A stretch of DNA of 7,883 nucleotides from Actinomycetota bacterium. GTDB taxonomy: Bacteria; Actinomycetota; Actinomycetes; Nanopelagicales; Nanopelagicaceae. This document shows positions 6,308 through 7,883 of this stretch, in pieces; within the stretch, counting starts at the first letter, position 1, and each line of letters opens with the position of its first letter. The stretch is from contig WLPB01000042.1 of the NCBI GenBank assembly GCA_009698975.1, positions 1 to 7,883 on the forward strand, in the 5' to 3' direction. Under the pieces are notes generated by a model. It worked only from the letters and a program-made list of their open reading frames with translations, searched no databases and was not told the DNA's origin. The position numbers were made by a program, and so were the translations under genes.

Positions 6308-7180
6308 GTGGAGATGCGCGCGATGAACGAGGCTAAAGGCCGTGAGCTGACATACTCCTTCGAATTTTTTCCTCCCAAAGATAGCGAAGGGGAGGCTCGG
6401 CTCTGGAGCGCCATTGAAGGGCTTGAATCAATTGCCCCGGACTTCATCTCTGTTACCTATGGGGCTGGCGGATCCACGCGCGACCGCACGATTCGCATCA
6501 CCTCGGAGATAACTGCCCGGACAAATATTCCAACAGTTGCGCACTTGACCTGTGTTGGTTCAACTCGAGAAGAGCTCATTGAAATTCTCGCAAAGTATCG
6601 AGCTGCTGGAATCTCTAGCATCCTTGCACTGCGAGGAGATCCAGTCGGCGGACCACGAGCTCCGTGGCAAGTTACCCCTGGCGGATTTAATCATGCAGAT
6701 CAATTAGTTGCACTTGCCCGCGAAATCGGTGGTTTCACAATTGGCGTTGCAGCTTTTCCTGATGGACATCCAGCCTCCGCCGATGGCCTCGATGATGATA
6801 TCGAAGTTCTGCTCAACAAAGAGAGAGCAGGAGCATCGTTTGCAACGACTCAGTTCTTCTTCGAAGCAGAGAAGTGGAGCGCATTAGTTGAGAAGTTAGC
6901 CGCTAAAGGATCTTCGATGCCTATCATTCCTGGAATATTGCCGGTAACAAATGTTAAGCAACTCAATCGAATGTCAGAGCTCAGTGGAACGCCCATTCCT
7001 ACAGATATTGCAGAGGCATTCGCTGCCGTCGAAGATAACCCGGATGATGTGCGCAAATTAGGAGTCGAAATTGCGACGAAACTCTGCCGCGACCTTATTG
7101 CTGCAGGTGCACCAGGATTACATTTTTACACGATGAATACCTCTTCGGCGACCCGCGAAATCTTTGAAGCGATTAAATAG
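6308..7180 (+). CDS. metF: 5,10-methylenetetrahydrofolate reductase
   Basis: About 290 residues, the normal size of a bacterial MetF (TIM barrel, FAD cofactor). It reduces methylenetetrahydrofolate to methyltetrahydrofolate for methionine synthesis in the cytoplasm. Visible family motifs are YSFEFFPPK (16-24, with Glu19 matching the catalytic Glu28 of E. coli MetF), SVTYGAGG near 48-55, AHLTC (78-82), LALRGDP (106-112, with the Asp that touches FAD), TQFFF (181-185), PIIPGILPV (205-213) and LHFYTMN (271-277). No key residue is missing. Possible starts are GTG 6302, GTG 6308, ATG 6314 and ATG 6323. GTG 6308 fits the leaderless promoter geometry and ATG 6323 has a GGAG site; the choice affects only five residues. 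It is divergent from crtE and nearly touches the phosphotransferase gene behind it. Confidence 0.95.
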   Translation: MEMRAMNEAKGRELTYSFEFFPPKDSEGEARLWSAIEGLESIAPDFISVTYGAGGSTRDRTIRITSEITARTNIPTVAHLTCVGSTREELIEILAKYRAAGISSILALRGDPVGGPRAPWQVTPGGFNHADQLVALAREIGGFTIGVAAFPDGHPASADGLDDDIEVLLNKERAGASFATTQFFFEAEKWSALVEKLAAKGSSMPIIPGILPVTNVKQLNRMSELSGTPIPTDIAEAFAAVEDNPDDVRKLGVEIATKLCRDLIAAGAPGLHFYTMNTSSATREIFEAIK

Positions 7181-7182
7181 AG

Positions 7183-7806
7183 ATGAGAATTTCTCGTACT
7201 GAGTTTAATCAACGCTGGTCTGCTCTCCATGGTGACGTTGAGATACAAGGCGTTATCGCTGGCTGGCTGGCAATCTCTTATTATCTAGCGAGAATCCTCT
7301 CCTTCTTTCGAGTTTCACCCAACTTTGTAACCTTTATTGGTCTCCTCGCATCTCTCTCACTCTTTTACATCGATGCTGTAGTCATCATCGCCCTACTTAT
7401 ACTCTTCTCACTCATTTGTGATGGGGTCGATGGTTCTCTCGCTATCTACCAGAATCGAACCTCTCGCCTTGGAAGTCTTTATGACACTCTTGCCGATCGA
7501 ATTTCTGAGGCGTGCTGGCTCACGATCGCTTACTATCTCCTCGTTCCGGTCCAATATGCAATTGCAATATGGGTCTTGAGCGCGACTCAGGAATATGCTC
7601 GCACTCGACTCGCTTCGATGGGTTACTCAGAAATTGGCGTAGTGACGCCGACCGAGCGTCCTATGCGTGCAATATTTATGTTTCTGATTATCTTTCTCTA
7701 TTACTTCGGGTTCGAGATAACAGAGCAGGTCGCAATTGGTTTTATTGCACTTCAAGTTGTGAGTTTCTTGATGGTGATGAAGATGGCTCGCTCTATTTTG
7801 AGGTAG
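7183..7806 (+). CDS. CDP-alcohol phosphatidyltransferase family membrane enzyme with a variant motif
   Basis: A 207-residue integral membrane protein with about five or six hydrophobic segments. The family motif D-x2-D-G-x2-A-R-x8-G-x3-D-x3-D is read at 80-105 as Asp80, Asp83, Gly84, Ala87, Gly97, Asp101 and Asp105, with correct spacing. The usual Arg after Ala is Ile88 here. All metal-binding aspartates are kept, so catalysis of a CDP-alcohol plus alcohol transfer remains likely, but donor and acceptor are unknown. It is unlikely to be ordinary PgsA or PgsA1. The family resembles, from memory, an actinobacterial group with RW..LHG near the N-terminus and a GVVTPTERP segment (152-160). ATG 7183 lies two bases after the metF stop, implying co-transcription. 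No strong ribosome site is visible, so translation is probably coupled. The 3' end overlaps the convergent gene by 14 bases. Confidence 0.85.
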   Translation: MRISRTEFNQRWSALHGDVEIQGVIAGWLAISYYLARILSFFRVSPNFVTFIGLLASLSLFYIDAVVIIALLILFSLICDGVDGSLAIYQNRTSRLGSLYDTLADRISEACWLTIAYYLLVPVQYAIAIWVLSATQEYARTRLASMGYSEIGVVTPTERPMRAIFMFLIIFLYYFGFEITEQVAIGFIALQVVSFLMVMKMARSILR

Positions 7807-7883
7807 CAAGAATTGCGTTAGCAACAATTTCTGCGCTTAAACCGACCAGTGGCAGTCCGCCACCAGGATGAGCTGAACCACCA
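7793..7883 (-). CDS. C-terminal fragment of a CrtI-family FAD oxidoreductase
   Basis: Only the last 29 codons are in the window, entering from the right edge and stopping at TAG 7795-7793. The fragment begins GGSAHPGGGLPLVGLSAEI and continues to a short Ala/Asn-rich tail. It has the HPGGGLPLV block that closes the FAD site in CrtI/CrtD/CrtO-type phytoene desaturase relatives, aligned with SGTQPGVGVPMVLISG in the CrtI of this window. The likely role is a further desaturation, oxidation or modification of a carotenoid, but other FAD amine-oxidase-like enzymes share the block. It is convergent with the phosphotransferase gene and overlaps its end by 14 bases (7793-7806). Confidence 0.75.
   Translation of the reverse strand, partial: GGSAHPGGGLPLVGLSAEIVANAILATSK

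Noticed and set aside
6286..6447. Upstream extension of crtE to an ATG at 6447 (415 residues)
   Set aside because: The extra 54 residues are antisense to conserved MetF codons, including the FEFFPP motif. They look unlike a prenyl synthase N-terminus. GTG 6285 gives a normal-length protein.
7780..7830. Intrinsic terminator between the convergent genes
   Set aside because: No GC-rich hairpin followed by a T run is visible on either strand, and the two coding regions overlap.
1..7883. CRISPR array, tRNA, insertion sequence or long direct repeats
   Set aside because: Nothing of this kind was seen by eye; nearly every base is inside a recognisable gene or the short leaders described.

Overview
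The window is a compact, almost gap-free piece of an actinobacterial chromosome. The strongest clue is the company the genes keep. An actinobacterial-type PASTA Ser/Thr kinase, a polyprenyl (GGPP) synthase, a MetF reductase and an unusual CDP-alcohol phosphotransferase sit together. From memory, a similar neighbourhood occurs in Mycobacterium (pknL, idsA2 and the metF-like gene Rv2172c). GC content is moderate, intergenic spacing is tiny, starts are often GTG or TTG, and a carotenoid operon is present. This fits a streamlined aquatic actinobacterium such as the freshwater acI lineage (Ca. Planktophila / Nanopelagicus), but that assignment is an inference from gene content and base composition.

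Layout. Positions 1-1636 (minus) hold the first ~545 codons of a membrane Ser/Thr kinase with extracellular PASTA repeats; its C-terminus lies off the window. Positions 1646-2182 (minus) encode a uridine-kinase-like P-loop kinase. Positions 2148-2738 (minus) encode a PnuC-family vitamin transporter. It is preceded at about 2739-2837 by what reads as a TPP (THI-box) riboswitch, so the transporter is more likely a thiamine carrier (PnuT) than an NMN/nicotinamide riboside carrier. Positions 2838-6285 (minus) are the carotenoid operon crtE-crtI-crtB, whose genes overlap by one base at TAATG junctions. Divergent from crtE, positions 6308-7180 (plus) encode MetF (methylenetetrahydrofolate reductase), followed two bases later by a CDP-alcohol phosphotransferase family membrane enzyme (7183-7806). 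A second CrtI-family oxidoreductase enters from the right edge on the minus strand (7793-7883). Its last codons overlap the phosphotransferase gene tail to tail.

How it works together. CrtE makes geranylgeranyl diphosphate, CrtB joins two of them into phytoene, and CrtI desaturates phytoene towards lycopene. The partial CrtI-like enzyme may perform a later carotenoid step. The transporter and P-loop kinase look like a vitamin uptake-and-trap pair under thiamine control, with the PASTA kinase immediately downstream.

Regulation is the most interesting layer. Three genes (the PASTA kinase, crtE and metF) each have a TANNNT -10-like hexamer exactly six bases before a GTG codon, the geometry of actinobacterial leaderless mRNAs. 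For crtE and metF the two -10 elements face each other and overlap on one GGTACC palindrome, forming a candidate bidirectional leaderless promoter. No tRNA, rRNA, CRISPR array, insertion sequence or long repeat was seen, and no gene-free stretch exceeds about 100 bases.
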